Shown here in pieces: positions 41,894 through 52,600 of a DNA stretch of 64,000 nt. Both the position numbers and the translations under genes were made by a program. The notes beneath the pieces were generated by a model. The model did not search any database and was not told the origin of the DNA. It saw only the letters and a list, made by a program, of their open reading frames with translations. The stretch comes from Rhynchopus euleeides (taxonomy: Eukaryota > Euglenozoa > Diplonemea > Diplonemida > Diplonemidae): assembly GCA_963210315.1 (NCBI GenBank), contig OY723256.1:434001-498000 (forward strand). Reading direction: 5' to 3'. How positions within the stretch are numbered: position 1 is the first letter of the stretch; every line of letters begins with the position of its first letter.

Positions 41894-42401
41894 CTTGATA
41901 GGCGGTGAGGAGGTGGTACTTGGGCGAAAGTGCGAGAGTAACGTGTAGCGTGTGAGTTTAGCGAGTGGAACGAATATACCTGGTGGGTGGGGTGTGTGGG
42001 TGGGCGTGGTGGAGGTAGCAGTTGAGTTCGGTCGATACATCATGCACGAAACTAAATAGCGGTTGTGGCGGTGGGGGTTGCGTCGGATAGTCGGAGACTA
42101 TTGTTGGCACTGAGCAGGAAAGGCGGGCGCGTGTGCATGTGGCGTGCACAGCGCATGGTCCAGAAGTAGAGAGGCAGCCTCGCCCAGTGTCTGCGAGATG
42201 CCTGGGAGGGGCACTGCACGGGTTAGAACAGTTCAACACACTCGCAGCCGCAGACCCCATGCAGGCAAGGGCGGAGAGATGCCAACCAGCCGACAGCGTG
42301 CCACGCACACACACCCCTTCAAGGGCAACGCATCCGATATGAATTTTTGGGCGGAACCATTCGTTCATTCTTTCATTGCTTTCCCCTACCACCACCTCTA
42401 T
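41894..42401. other. Intergenic between xsc and the TFIIS-like gene
   Basis: Holds the probable trans-splice acceptor of xsc (AAG at 41894-41896, with a C/T-rich tract upstream on the minus strand). Nothing else is recognised. Confidence 0.5.
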
Positions 42402-43244
42402 TCAGAACAGCGCGGATCGCAACGCGACGTGCGACAGCTCGTCGGATGGACCTTCCCCTGCCTTGTTGGGTGCTGGGGTGGCGGCTGTCGTACGTTGCCG
42501 CTTCGGCACAGGCCTGGGATCAAGACCGGGCTGCTGCCCGGGCGAACCAGGCGTGCCGCCGTGCCCGCAGGTGCATGCGTTGTCAGGCTCGCAAGTCTGC
42601 CCCCAGTGCGAATGGCACTCGCCCCACTCCGGGAGGATCTGCCGCTTGCAGGTCTTGCAGACGCCTGCGGTGTAGCTCCCCCCGATCTGCACGCCCGTCA
42701 GCTCCGCCAGGTTGCTGCTGAGGATCCGCTCCCGCTCCTCATCGCGGCCCGCCTTGCCGAGGTAGCGGGGCTGCGCGACACAGGCCTCGGCGAACGCCTC
42801 CACCGACACAGCAGCGTCCGCCAGCACCTGCAGGGCAGGGTTCCCCTTCAGCCTGACGCACAGCGCCCCAACACTCTTGCGGTAGTCCGCATTCAGACTC
42901 CCTGCAGCGCGGAACACGCAGCTCTCCATAAGGGCTGCGATCTGCGGTGCCTGGCGCAGCAGCTTGCCTTCGGTTGCTGCCTGCAGTATTCGCTCCGCAG
43001 CAGCACGGCGCGACTGCGGCAGATCGATCTTGTCGAAGTAGCGTGCTGCAGCGGCTGCCTTCCGCCGAGCCGGGTTGGAGGAAGCGGTACTGGCGGCGGA
43101 GGAGGAGGAGGAGGAAGAGGCGGACTCAGAGGCTTGAGGCGAAGGGGCCCGCTGTGGCGCAGCGGCAGCCGTTTGCGCGGGTGCGGGTGGGCCGGAAACG
43201 GGGCCCCGCCCCTTCGGGACAGATTTTTTCAGACGGACTTTCAT
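42402..43244 (-). CDS. TFIIS central-domain protein with unusual Cys cluster (280 aa)
   Basis: Residues about 70-165 resemble the TFIIS domain II three-helix bundle (LMESCVFRAAGSLNADYRKSVGALCVRLKGNPALQ..., split here by description only), which in transcription elongation factors contacts RNA polymerase II. In place of the usual C-terminal zinc ribbon with its DE catalytic pair there is a compact Cys/His group (CKTCKRQ, GECHSHWGQTC, CTCGHGG) at about 195-230, followed by a Pro-rich, basic tail. The N-terminus is Ala/Ser-rich with a basic start (MKVRLKKS). It might therefore be a nuclear factor of the PHF3/SPOC or TFIIS-M family and not a cleavage factor. The start ATG at 43244 follows several AG acceptors. 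Domain call moderate; function inferred. Confidence 0.65.
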   Translation of the reverse strand: MKVRLKKSVPKGRGPVSGPPAPAQTAAAAPQRAPSPQASESASSSSSSSAASTASSNPARRKAAAAARYFDKIDLPQSRRAAAERILQAATEGKLLRQAPQIAALMESCVFRAAGSLNADYRKSVGALCVRLKGNPALQVLADAAVSVEAFAEACVAQPRYLGKAGRDEERERILSSNLAELTGVQIGGSYTAGVCKTCKRQILPEWGECHSHWGQTCEPDNACTCGHGGTPGSPGQQPGLDPRPVPKRQRTTAATPAPNKAGEGPSDELSHVALRSALF

Positions 43245-43892
43245 GCCGCGCGCTTTAGCTGGGTTCTGTTCTCTTCTCTTGGAGGGGAGGGGGGGGTTTT
43301 AGTTTCTCCGCTATCCCGCAACTTTACTCGGCAAAATAGTCTGGGTTTTGTTTGTGCGCACGAGCGGGGGAAAATACACCTTTCTCCTCCAAAATAGGAG
43401 GAAGCACACCAAAGACGAAGAGAGAAGAAACACACACAGGCTTCGGCACCGCCCCCCTTTGGGTTGTTTTGTTTTGGAGCACAGACCCTGCCCCCTGCTC
43501 CCCCCCCCCCTCACACACACACACGCGTAAACTTTATTTGTTGAGTGTAGGTCGCACCGAGCAAACGCTGCTGCAAAACCTAACCTCCACTGTACGACAA
43601 CGCAACCACCCACCCCAGGTCTGACAGAGTGCGTGAGTGGGGTGGGGGGGGGGGGGGGGAGGAGAGGGGGGGTCACAACACTCAGAAAATACAACAAAAA
43701 AAGGCTTCTCCGATGCGTGGCTCCGGCAAAACTCTCTATCAAAACAGGAGGGGGCGGGTGGGGTGGGTGGGGGATGGGGTGTGAGCGGCGACTGCATGGA
43801 TGCGTGGGGGTGGGGGTGGGGGGTGATATCCTTTCCATCATAGCTGCGTTTCGGTCCTCGTCTTTTCAGAGATCGAGCAAAAAATATATGCA
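43245..43892. other. Intergenic
   Basis: No gene is supported. It contains a CA tract near 43512-43525 and a G-run near 43645-43659. Confidence 0.5.
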
Positions 43893-43900
43893 CCCCCACA

Positions 43901-44744
43901 CAAGTATGAAGCTAAATGTGGAGTCCAAGTCCCGATTCAGGATTGCAGTTTTTTTCTCTTAGGGTTTTTGCAGGGAGGGAATTTTATTTTTCTCCTTGGG
44001 TTTTTTAGGTGGGATTTTTTCCCCACAGGTTTTTCTGGGTGAAGTTTTTCGGGGGCAGGTGGTATTCTAGTGGGGGATGAGGATGAATCCTCCGGACACC
44101 CGCCCCTTTTTCGGTTTTTCCAGCCAAAACCCGGCGTTGTTCCCCGGTCAGGAGCCAGGCGTTCACTACCGTGGCCTCCGGCGGCTGGGGGGCTCCGCCC
44201 CCCAGACCCCCCTGTATCACTAGGCTGCAGCGTGTGCCTGTCTTGTAGCCAGGTCCTTTGGGTTCACATCAGCGAATGGGACCCAGACCACTCTCCGTAG
44301 CCTCAGGAGGACGCAGCCAACTCACACAGAATCTGTACGCCCGCAACTCCCACGCGCTCCCACTACGGCGCAAGGAACAGATACTCACTACCGTGGCCTC
44401 CGGCGGCTGGGGGGCTCCGCCCCCCAGACCCCCCTGTATGTCGAGCAACCAAATCCTTGAGCTTGTGCCGCTGGGGCATAAGAAGGGGTCGTTGCAATAA
44501 CGCCCCGAAAACCCATTTTTGGCTCCCCTTGTCTGGCATGTTGCTGTTGTGTTGCCACTATCTCTCATCACACAGGGCGTCCAATACCCACACCACACTC
44601 ACACTGGTTGTGTGGTGGGGATGGGGGGATTTTCTTGCCCGCGAGGGATTGCGCGCCATTTCCCCCCCTAAAAAACCCTTGGAGAAAAAGTGGAATCCCG
44701 ACCCCTTTTTGGGCCCAAAAAGGCCAAAGTCCCAGGCATACTTG
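43901..44744. mobile_element. hAT-like MITE, copy B (844 bp, 8-bp TSD CCCCCACA)
   Basis: It has the same CAAGTATG...CATACTTG ends as the copy at 26549, here flanked by a different but perfect 8-bp duplication CCCCCACA (43893-43900 and 44745-44752). It is longer because the block running from the CACTACCGTGG segment through the GGGGGGCTCCGCCCCCC hairpin to CCCCCTGTAT is present twice (44163-44217 and 44388-44441), with about 170 bp of additional sequence between. The different TSDs show two independent insertions. Confidence 0.92.
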
Positions 44745-44752
44745 CCCCCACA

Positions 44753-46401
44753 CCCAACACAGGCAGCCCTACACAGAGGTGATCTTTTTTTTGCTCCCAA
44801 TGCCTCGGGTTGGTGGAGGACATACGGACGTACCTTCTCTCTACCCCCCCCCCCTCCTACGCCGCCACCTACCGCCAAGCCCCATGCCCGATGCTCCCAG
44901 GTCCAACGCGAACATGTCTATTTTTGCGTTGCAGACCCCTCGTCTCTGACACACTCAGTCACCCAGGGCTCCTCTCTGAAACACTTCTCTGAATAAAATA
45001 GAATACAATTTTGTTTTTCATTTCCGACACACACACACACGCACAACAGCGTACAAAAGGGCAGGCAAATTGGGGTGAAGGATGCGGGGTGACTATGATT
45101 GGGTAGAGTGGTGCTGACCCCACCCCCCACTCGGGAACAGGATACACGGGTGATCTCAGTCACATAAAACCTCGACACCAGGAGGAAAATGTTGGGTTGG
45201 CGAACCGGATTTATGGAACAGCAGCCCCGCGAAAAGGACTGCCCCCCCCTAAGAAACCGGGAGATGCGGCAACCCACTCCACTCCACTGGACTTTGAATT
45301 TTTGCTGCAGTGCAGCAGTGGAGCAACACATTAGCAGAGCTGTCCAGCTGCAGCACTCCATTTCAGGTCTACATCGCACCACAGACCCATGGGGTGTCCG
45401 TGATAGGTATGCCATATGCCAACGTCGCCCACAGTTGGCACAGGAGAGAGAAAGTAGGGTGTGGGAGCGCGATAGCGCAGGGAGAGTGCCACCAAACGCC
45501 ACCACCGCACAAACACACAGCCCTCCTCCCCCCCACCCCACCCCAACCCCCACCCCTACTCACAAGAGAAACGAATCTGCTTCCTGGCTGGAGGGCTGCG
45601 GCCTGCCATGCCTCACTGCGGGTCCAGTCAAACGGACCCCACACCACCGCCCCCACCTCTAAGTGGGTAGAGGGGTGGGGGGTGGGGGTGGGGGTCCTGT
45701 CCTGCAGGTTCTGAAAGGGTTCCCTACCACACCGCACCGCACCGCATGCCCACTCCACCCCACCCCCCACCCACCCGACGTGACACCAGTTTTCGAGGCG
45801 TTTTGAGGGAGAACTGGGAAGGAGAGGGGAGGGGAGGAGGGGGGGGTGAGGGGCTATGGGCTTCTTGAAAGCGCTGCCTATTTTTTCTGATAAACTTAAA
45901 GGAGGACACCTGCCTGCCCCCCACACCCCATGGAGGGGTGGCAACAGGCAGCCCCTGAGAGAGAGAGTGAGAGAGAGAGAGAGAAGCACTTTTGGTGTGA
46001 TCATTTTTTTTGCTCTGGCGAGCCATTGCATCGGCTGGAGCTTCAGGGGAGCAGCACGCCAGGAGGCACGCTGTCAAACTCCTGAGGGGGGTAAAGAGAG
46101 AGAGAGACGGATATATGCTGGCTCCTCTGGTCGGCGCTTGCATCAGCTGGAGGCTGCAGCGGAGCTGCACGCCAGAGGCTTGCTGAGAGAGACAAAGGGA
46201 GGGGCGATACTTTTCGGGCATGACATGCCAATATAGGGGTCGCACGTAGCTGTGTGGGTTTAGGGAGGAAAGACTACTATGTGTGCGTGTGGGTATCTTT
46301 TGGAGGTGCCTGCGTGCGTGTGTGTGTGGGATTATCTGTCCAAACAGAGTTCTTCAGATAATAACCCAGACCCCGTGCATCCCGTTTACCCATGAAACAG
46401 C
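44753..46401. other. Intergenic with a short imperfect tandem repeat
   Basis: No gene is supported. An imperfect direct repeat of about 47 bp (46026-46072 and 46139-46186, GCATCGGCTGGAG... versus GCATCAGCTGGAG...) is separated by GA-rich sequence. GA microsatellite near 45957-45983. Confidence 0.5.
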
Positions 46402-46406
46402 ACACG

Positions 46407-46485
46407 TGGGGTAATCAGGCTGGGGAAAAAAACAACAAATCACAACAAATCACACCCGATCGTCAGCTGATTGAGGGTGTGATAT
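46407..46485. repeat. Left outer terminal inverted repeat
   Basis: 79 bp matching the reverse complement of 56068-56141, with a 5-bp indel and a few substitutions. It contains CGATCGTCAGCTGATTGAGG. The homology continues to 46532, pairing there with 55560-55605. Confidence 0.9.
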
Positions 46486-46652
46486 TGTTGTGATTTGTTG
46501 TGATTTTTTGCGATTTGTTGCGGCCAGTTGTGCTTCATTGCCAGCTGTACTTCATTGGTCTCGCATCGTCTCTCCTGGCGGTGTGTGGCTGGTGGGGTCC
46601 CCCTCCCCCTCCTGCAGGAAGGCCATATCAGGCCCCCCCCCCCTCCCAAAGC

Positions 46653-48686
46653 ATGGCCAACAGCCGCTCCCAGCAGCTCGAGGCGCTGGTCCAACGGGCG
46701 AATGCCCTGTTGGACAACGACAGGTTGTCGGAAGGCGATGTGGGGGTCGTGCTGGCGACCCTCAGCCTCGTCCTCCGACTGCTCGAGCAGCAGCCGGACC
46801 CGCAGCAGCAGCAGCAGTCTCAACGCCAGCAGATGCAGCAACAACTGCCGCAGCCGCAGTCACAGCAGAATCAGCAGCCAAAACCGCCGCAGCAACATCT
46901 ACCGCAGAGCCAGTCGGAGGCGCAGCAGCAGCAGCCGAAGCAGCAGAAGCAGCAGCCGAAGCCGCCGCAGCAACAACAGCAGCAGGGTCAGCCGGAGCCG
47001 CAGCAGCAGAAGCAGCAGGTAAAGCAACAGCAGCCGAAGCAGAAGAAGCAGCAGGAGAAGTCGACAGCTTCCTCCTGGATAGACGTGGCCCGCAAGCCAC
47101 GTGTCGCCCCCCTGGTCGACGCCGCGGCATGGGGCACAATCCCGCTGATGGACACGCCGGGGTACGAGCAGGTGCCCGCGGGGCTGTGGGTCGCCCCATC
47201 GGGCAAGGAGGCGGAGGAGGCGGCCAGCATGTTGCTGGATGCGGCGGGCGTGCGGGCGCACCAGAAGGAGACGCACGGCTACGTACTCCTCTGCGCAGCG
47301 CCCTTCGAGGGCGGAGAACAGCTCCCCGTCTTGATGCAGGACGGGACGCAGCGCCCGCTCTACGCGATGACGCGAGGCCAGGTGACGCTCCCTCCCTGCA
47401 CCAGACTATTTGCACAGCAGGCGGCGGAGGTGCCGAAGGCGACGACGGTGTTGACCTTTACGGTCGCCCATAAACACACCACGGGGGAGATGTGGGAGTG
47501 CATCAACGGCGACCCGTTGATGGCGATGCGCAAGCTGTGCCGGCGTGCGGTGGTGTCGGCCTGTGGCAAATCCGTCAAGATGGACAACGATCACATGTGG
47601 CGGGTGACGTCCCTTCCGGGGCGTAAAGAGATGTCGGTGCGGGTGGAGACGGGCCGTGTCAAGGCCCTGCTGGCCTCCTCAGGGGTGGACGGGTGCTTCT
47701 GGCGCACGCTGTCCTTCGACAAGGGGGGCGAGACGTTGCCGGTTGTTCGCCTCCAGCCCACCCTGTCCAGGAGGGAGGCGTTGAGCGCGATGAAGCGGGC
47801 GGGTGGTGCGGCACTGGGCCTTGCCTATGGCACGCGCGCGCTGTTCGTGCGTGCGGCGACGGCGGACCAGGTGGACACACTGCGGCAGGCGCTCGGGGAC
47901 GCAGCAGCTCCGCAGGATCAGGGACCCCCGATGCAGCGGTATGTGGTGACTGGGGCTCGGGCCAACGAGCACCAGGCGGACGTGATGGGTGTGCTGACGG
48001 CAGCGGAGTGGGACGTGAAACTGTGCACGTCCTTCAGGCAGAAGGGCGGACGCACGTGCATCGTGGCGTCGGCGGCACCCCCGCAGTTTGTGCAGGTGAA
48101 GCGGCTGAGCGACCCGCCGCTGTGGATCAGGCCCGCAGGGAAGGAGGACAACCGGCCGACTCCGATGCAGCGGTACACTCCTCCTAAGGGTCAGCAGAAG
48201 GGCAAGCACGTCCGCCTGCCCGAACGCCCCGACATCGACCTGAAGGACGAGAAGGAGTTCCCCCCTCTGGGTGCGACAACCACCGCTGCGAACCCTGATG
48301 CGACGGCGCCTACGACGACGGCTGCCATCGATGACACGGTGGAGATGGAGGGTGGCGAGCAGGAGGCGGGCAAAAAGGCCAAGCGGAAGCGGACGGACGC
48401 CGCAGACGACGACGACGGCAACTCCCAGCAAGCGCCCTCCCTGGCATCAAAGCTGATGCACGTGGTGATGTCCGCGGTGTCACCCAGCCGCAGCCGTGAC
48501 GCGCCCCCGCCTGAGCACACCCATTCCTACGACACCCTCAAGCAGCCGCGCTGTCAGGTGGTGGGTGGCTTCACCTGTGATGTCTGCGAGGAGAGCCGGA
48601 ACAAGGGCCAGGTACGCCGGAAGTGCCTCACTGAGGGATGCCAGGTGCACGCCTGCGCGGTGTGCTCCGCTGATGTGCGGCAGTGA
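46653..48686 (+). CDS. Retroelement ORF1, gag-like with terminal zinc finger (677 aa)
   Basis: Probably a nucleic-acid-binding RNP protein. It starts at the ATG at 46653 (MANSRSQQLEALVQR), with a short helical segment, then about 120 residues dominated by Gln, Pro and Lys. A globular middle (about residues 160-480) follows that I do not recognise, then a Lys/Arg-rich linker (GKKAKRKR) and a C-terminal Cys/His module of the form C-x2-C-x13-C-x4-C-x3-H-x-C-x2-C, which resembles a cross-brace finger of the piggyBac C-terminal type more than a CCHC knuckle. The frame ends at TGA 48684-48686 and continues open in the same frame afterwards into the 2A-endonuclease segment. Confidence 0.75.
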   Translation: MANSRSQQLEALVQRANALLDNDRLSEGDVGVVLATLSLVLRLLEQQPDPQQQQQSQRQQMQQQLPQPQSQQNQQPKPPQQHLPQSQSEAQQQQPKQQKQQPKPPQQQQQQGQPEPQQQKQQVKQQQPKQKKQQEKSTASSWIDVARKPRVAPLVDAAAWGTIPLMDTPGYEQVPAGLWVAPSGKEAEEAASMLLDAAGVRAHQKETHGYVLLCAAPFEGGEQLPVLMQDGTQRPLYAMTRGQVTLPPCTRLFAQQAAEVPKATTVLTFTVAHKHTTGEMWECINGDPLMAMRKLCRRAVVSACGKSVKMDNDHMWRVTSLPGRKEMSVRVETGRVKALLASSGVDGCFWRTLSFDKGGETLPVVRLQPTLSRREALSAMKRAGGAALGLAYGTRALFVRAATADQVDTLRQALGDAAAPQDQGPPMQRYVVTGARANEHQADVMGVLTAAEWDVKLCTSFRQKGGRTCIVASAAPPQFVQVKRLSDPPLWIRPAGKEDNRPTPMQRYTPPKGQQKGKHVRLPERPDIDLKDEKEFPPLGATTTAANPDATAPTTTAAIDDTVEMEGGEQEAGKKAKRKRTDAADDDDGNSQQAPSLASKLMHVVMSAVSPSRSRDAPPPEHTHSYDTLKQPRCQVVGGFTCDVCEESRNKGQVRRKCLTEGCQVHACAVCSADVRQ

Positions 48687-48767
48687 CTGCGCTCCCCGCG
48701 CTCTATTGCCGACGCTGCCCGCGTAACCTTGCTGATGGGTGGGGACATCGAAACGAACCCTGGCCCC
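48684..48767 (+). promoter_or_regulatory. In-frame TGA followed by a 2A ribosome-skipping motif
   Basis: TGA is followed by CTG, so the stop has C at +4, the leakiest context for TGA. The next 27 codons are open and end in VTLLMGGDIETNPGP, a complete 2A consensus (DxExNPGP, with the LL upstream residues) at 48723-48767. The conserved-looking LL residues lie upstream of the only nearby ATG (48735), so a functional 2A would need translation from ORF1 through the stop or initiation at a non-ATG codon. Confidence 0.7.
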
Positions 48768-49604
48768 ACCAACAACCTGGTTGTAGCGACACTGAATGTG
48801 ACCTCACTGGACGCGCACTTCGACGTGCTTCGTGATGTGCCGGCGCACGTGGTGGGCCTGCAGGAGACTTGCAGCTCGCGGCGCCAACAAGAGGAGGTCG
48901 ACTGGGTGCTGCGTAAGGGGGATGGGCGTCCGCAGGAGTGGGCCTTTCTGTGGGGTAAAGAGCGCCCCCCCAGGAGATCGAAAAACGCGCCGTCCGGCAA
49001 CATCGCGTGTGGGCAACGTGGGGGTGGGGTGGCCACCATGGTGCGCCAGCCGTGTGTGTCGCGCGCCGTTCCGAACAACGCCATCACCGCGGGGTTTGAA
49101 GATGGCAGGGTCATGCACAGCATGGTGGCGCTCGGGTCGGGGGCCACGTTCCTCCATGTCTTCGTGGTGTACGCGCACTCGGGGTGCGACAACAAAACAG
49201 TGGCTGCCAGGGAGGCCCTCCTGAACTCTGTGTTGTTCGAGGCGCAGGCGCAGGTGGGTGGTGCTCCAGCGGTGGTACTGGGGGACCTCAACACGGATGT
49301 TGCGCGGTCGCCAACCCTCCGCAGAGCGCTGGAGAATGAGTGGGTCGACGCAGCGGTGCTCCAGGCTGCGAGGAGCGGCGATGACCCCCCGCCGACCTAC
49401 ACCTCTACACGTGCCAGCTCGCGAATCGACTACGTCCTGATGAACCGAGTCGCAGCGCAAAGTTTCGTGAGCTGCTCGACCTCGCTGGCTGGGGTGCCGA
49501 ACCACTCGCTGGTGAGTGTCACGCTGGACTCGCTCGCCTTCGCGCAGGAGACCCTGAGGTACAAGGTGCCCCGTGCAATTCCTGCACCCCCCCCGGTCAC
49601 CTAA
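48687..49604 (+). CDS. 2A peptide plus AP-type endonuclease of the retroelement
   Basis: The endonuclease nicks target DNA to prime reverse transcription. Motifs are complete and in order: LNVTSL, LQET (catalytic Glu), GGGVA, VYAHSG, LGDLNTD (Asp and Asn), TYTSTRASSRIDYVL, and NHSLVSV with the catalytic His. Directly in front is the 2A motif ending NPGP, so skipping would free the endonuclease with an N-terminal Pro. I give the whole open frame after the TGA; the first ATG is at 48735. The frame stops at TAA 49602-49604, after overlapping the RT frame by 32 bases around a C8 run. Confidence 0.85.
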   Translation: MRSPRSIADAARVTLLMGGDIETNPGPTNNLVVATLNVTSLDAHFDVLRDVPAHVVGLQETCSSRRQQEEVDWVLRKGDGRPQEWAFLWGKERPPRRSKNAPSGNIACGQRGGGVATMVRQPCVSRAVPNNAITAGFEDGRVMHSMVALGSGATFLHVFVVYAHSGCDNKTVAAREALLNSVLFEAQAQVGGAPAVVLGDLNTDVARSPTLRRALENEWVDAAVLQAARSGDDPPPTYTSTRASSRIDYVLMNRVAAQSFVSCSTSLAGVPNHSLVSVTLDSLAFAQETLRYKVPRAIPAPPPVT

Positions 49605-52600
49605 CGCGGACGAGACACCCCCGGAGCCACCCGACCTTGCGCCGTTCTACGACGCGGTGAAACGGGAAGCAGTCGAGGATGCGTGGATGATTCTTTCTGG
49701 GTTGTGCGAGCGTCATCTGCTGGACGGGAGCGAGGTGGCGGCGTCAGAGGAGCGGTCATACCTCGGGAGAGGCGCAGCGCGAGAACCGCAGCGGGTACGT
49801 GTGGCGGCGCCGAGCTCCGCCACCTTGGGCACAGTCGCGACGGCGAAGGAGCTGAGGTACAGCGCGACCATCAGCCGCATGGAGCACTACGTGCGCGCTC
49901 GCTCCTGCGTAAAAAGTGGTCCGGGCGCGGTGTCGGGGCAACTTGTCCGCTGCTGGCGCAAGTGTCGCAGCGTCCTACGTGAACTACCTCAGGAGTGTGG
50001 GGTGACGAGCCACCTGCTGGGCTCCGTCCCCGACGTCGCGACTGTGAAGAAGCTGCTGCATGCTGTGCGCGGACGCCTTCACGACATCAACCGAGAGGCG
50101 TGCAAGGCACGGAAACAGCGTTGGCGGGGGACTGTGCGCCAGATGTTCGCCTCCGACCGCAAAAGCCTTGTGACTGTCCTGAAGGGTAGCCCGGGCCAAG
50201 CCGCCGACACGGTGAAGAAGGGGAACGGTGAGCTGACGGCGAAGGTGTCGGAGATGGACGCCATCCTCATGGAAGCCTGGGCACCTATCCACCGGATGTA
50301 CACGGGCGACAGGGCGGAGCCGGAGTTCGCGCCTTTCGCACGGGAGTACGACGGGCTGTTCGAGGAGCACCCTATGCAGGTGGAAGACATCAGCGGCTCC
50401 GACCTGCTCGAAATGTTAAAGCGGAGGAAGAAGAAGTCTGCTGCGTGTGGTGTCGACGGATGGCGCATGGACGAGCTGCAGCGGCTGCCCCTCCCTCTCA
50501 TGGACGGGTTTGCTGCCTTCTTCAACCTGGTGGAACGGACGGGGAAATGGCCGAAGGGGCTGCTCACGGCCCTGGTGTCGCTGATCCCGAAGAGCGAAGA
50601 CCTCTCGCCAACGAACCTCCGGCCTATCACGGTCACCAGTGCGGTATACCGCCTGTGGGCGTGCCGCCGTCTCATCGACATAATGAAGTGGCAGGGGACG
50701 TGGGCCCTGGACACGCAGCACGGCTTCCGCCAGGGGCATAGGTGCGAGGATGTCCTCATAGAGCTAACGACCCTGATTGAGGAGACCCTCCTGGATGATT
50801 CCAAACAGCTGTACCTGCTGGCCCTGGACTTCCAGAAGTGCTTCGACCGGGTGCCCCAGAAGCTCGTCTTGGAGCTGGCGGAGGCCATGGGGCTGCACCA
50901 GCGCATCCTACGCCCCCTCAAGACGATGTACAGTGGGCTGAAAAGAAGGTTCAAGCTGCCCTTAGGTGTTGGCGGGCGCTTCGAGGTGACCAACGGGATC
51001 CTGCAGGGCTGCCCTATATCGGTCATCCTGATCAACGCCCTCCTCTCGGTCATGTTCAAGGCCGTCGACGTGCGCGTGCCATCAGTGTCTTCGCAGTCCT
51101 TCGCCGACGATGGGACGCTTGTATCTCAGGAGGATGAGGCGTCGGTGCAGCAGGCTGTCGATGTCGTGGTAGGCTTCTGCAACATCACCGGCATGGCCCT
51201 CAACGTCAAGAAGACGGTGGCGATGGGGATCCCGAGGGGCTCGTCGGGTTTCAGGAGACAACACCCATACGTGGGACAGGTGCGTGTTCAGGACAACATC
51301 CTCCCGACTGAGACAGCGTCGAAGATCCTCGGTGCAAAGGCCTGCGTCTCTGACAAGGTGCAGGTGCGCCGCAACGACGCGCGACTCGAGAGCCATAAAC
51401 CCCTGCTCATGCGACTTCCGACCTCTCCGCTGAGCACACGACAACGGGCGGAAATTGTGGCGTCTAATGTCGTGTCGAGCACGGTGTCGGGCGGAGCGTT
51501 TGCCCCTCTGTCGAAGACGGCGACGCAGCGTCTTCGAAGCCGTCTCACAACAGGCATCCTCGGCGTCAAGCACCCCTCCCGCAGTGTAGGCGCGATGCTC
51601 ACCATCCTGCACAAGGCCCACCGTGTAGATCCGGCGATAGCCAACTCTTACCGGATCCTGTGCAATCTCTTCGACACGTGTGTGCGCATCCCACACATGG
51701 TGGACAGGATGAACCGAATCGCTGTGCTGTACGAGGAACACCCGACCCTATCCTCTGCTGACGCCCTCGGCCCTGTGGGCATCGCGATCTCGGTCGCCCT
51801 TCCTGCTGCTGGACTAGAGTGGGGCGATGACATCCGTGACTGTGCCATCGGGGATATGTGTCTCGCTGGTGAACCACGGTCCTCCCGGAACCATGCGCTG
51901 CGCGACAATCTGCGGCGGCAGGGCTGGAAGGCGCTGGCGAAGCACCGTCCTTCCTTCTCGGGGATCGAAAACGGTGTGGACTACGACAGGACGAACGCGC
52001 TCCGCCTGGAGACGAAGGACGGGAACCTCTCGCGGGCGCTGACGGTGGTGCTTGCTGGTGGTGTCTTCTTTGCGACGCGATGGGGGCGCAACGGCGCCTA
52101 CGTCTCTGGTGGCAGGCGTGCGACGACAGACGAGACGTCGGACTCCTCATCCCATGCCCCATCTCCCTCACCGGCTGCTGACGCGGCTATGGCAGGGGAC
52201 GAAGAGGATGAAGAAGCTGAGGAAGAGGAGGAGTGCGAGTACGAAGAGGAGGAGGACGAGGAGCAGGAAGACGCCGATCTTCTTGGTTCTCAGGATTCCT
52301 TCGACTGGGATATCGTGTCCAATCCGGCGGCGGAAGAGGCAGACGTGCGGGACCCCAAGCTGTGTGTACACTGCGATGGTGCGGACAGTGACACGCCTGA
52401 TCACCTTTGGTGGGCATGCAGTGCGTTTGACTCCGTCAGGTCTCAACCTCAGTTCGAACCCCTGCTGCAGCTGGACCGCTCAGAGTGGCCCCCGTGCCTT
52501 GCGAGATACGGCGTGGTGCCAGAGGGATTCCAGGTAGACGAGACCTTGCTGCACACGCTGATGGGGCGCATCGTGCTGAAGCGGTGGGAGCTCGAGGCGA

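Noticed and set aside
46500..46652. N-terminal extension of retroelement ORF1 from 46500
   Set aside because: It starts only with GTG, crosses the 12-bp insertion junction and the host-element arm, and so cannot be part of the retroelement protein.
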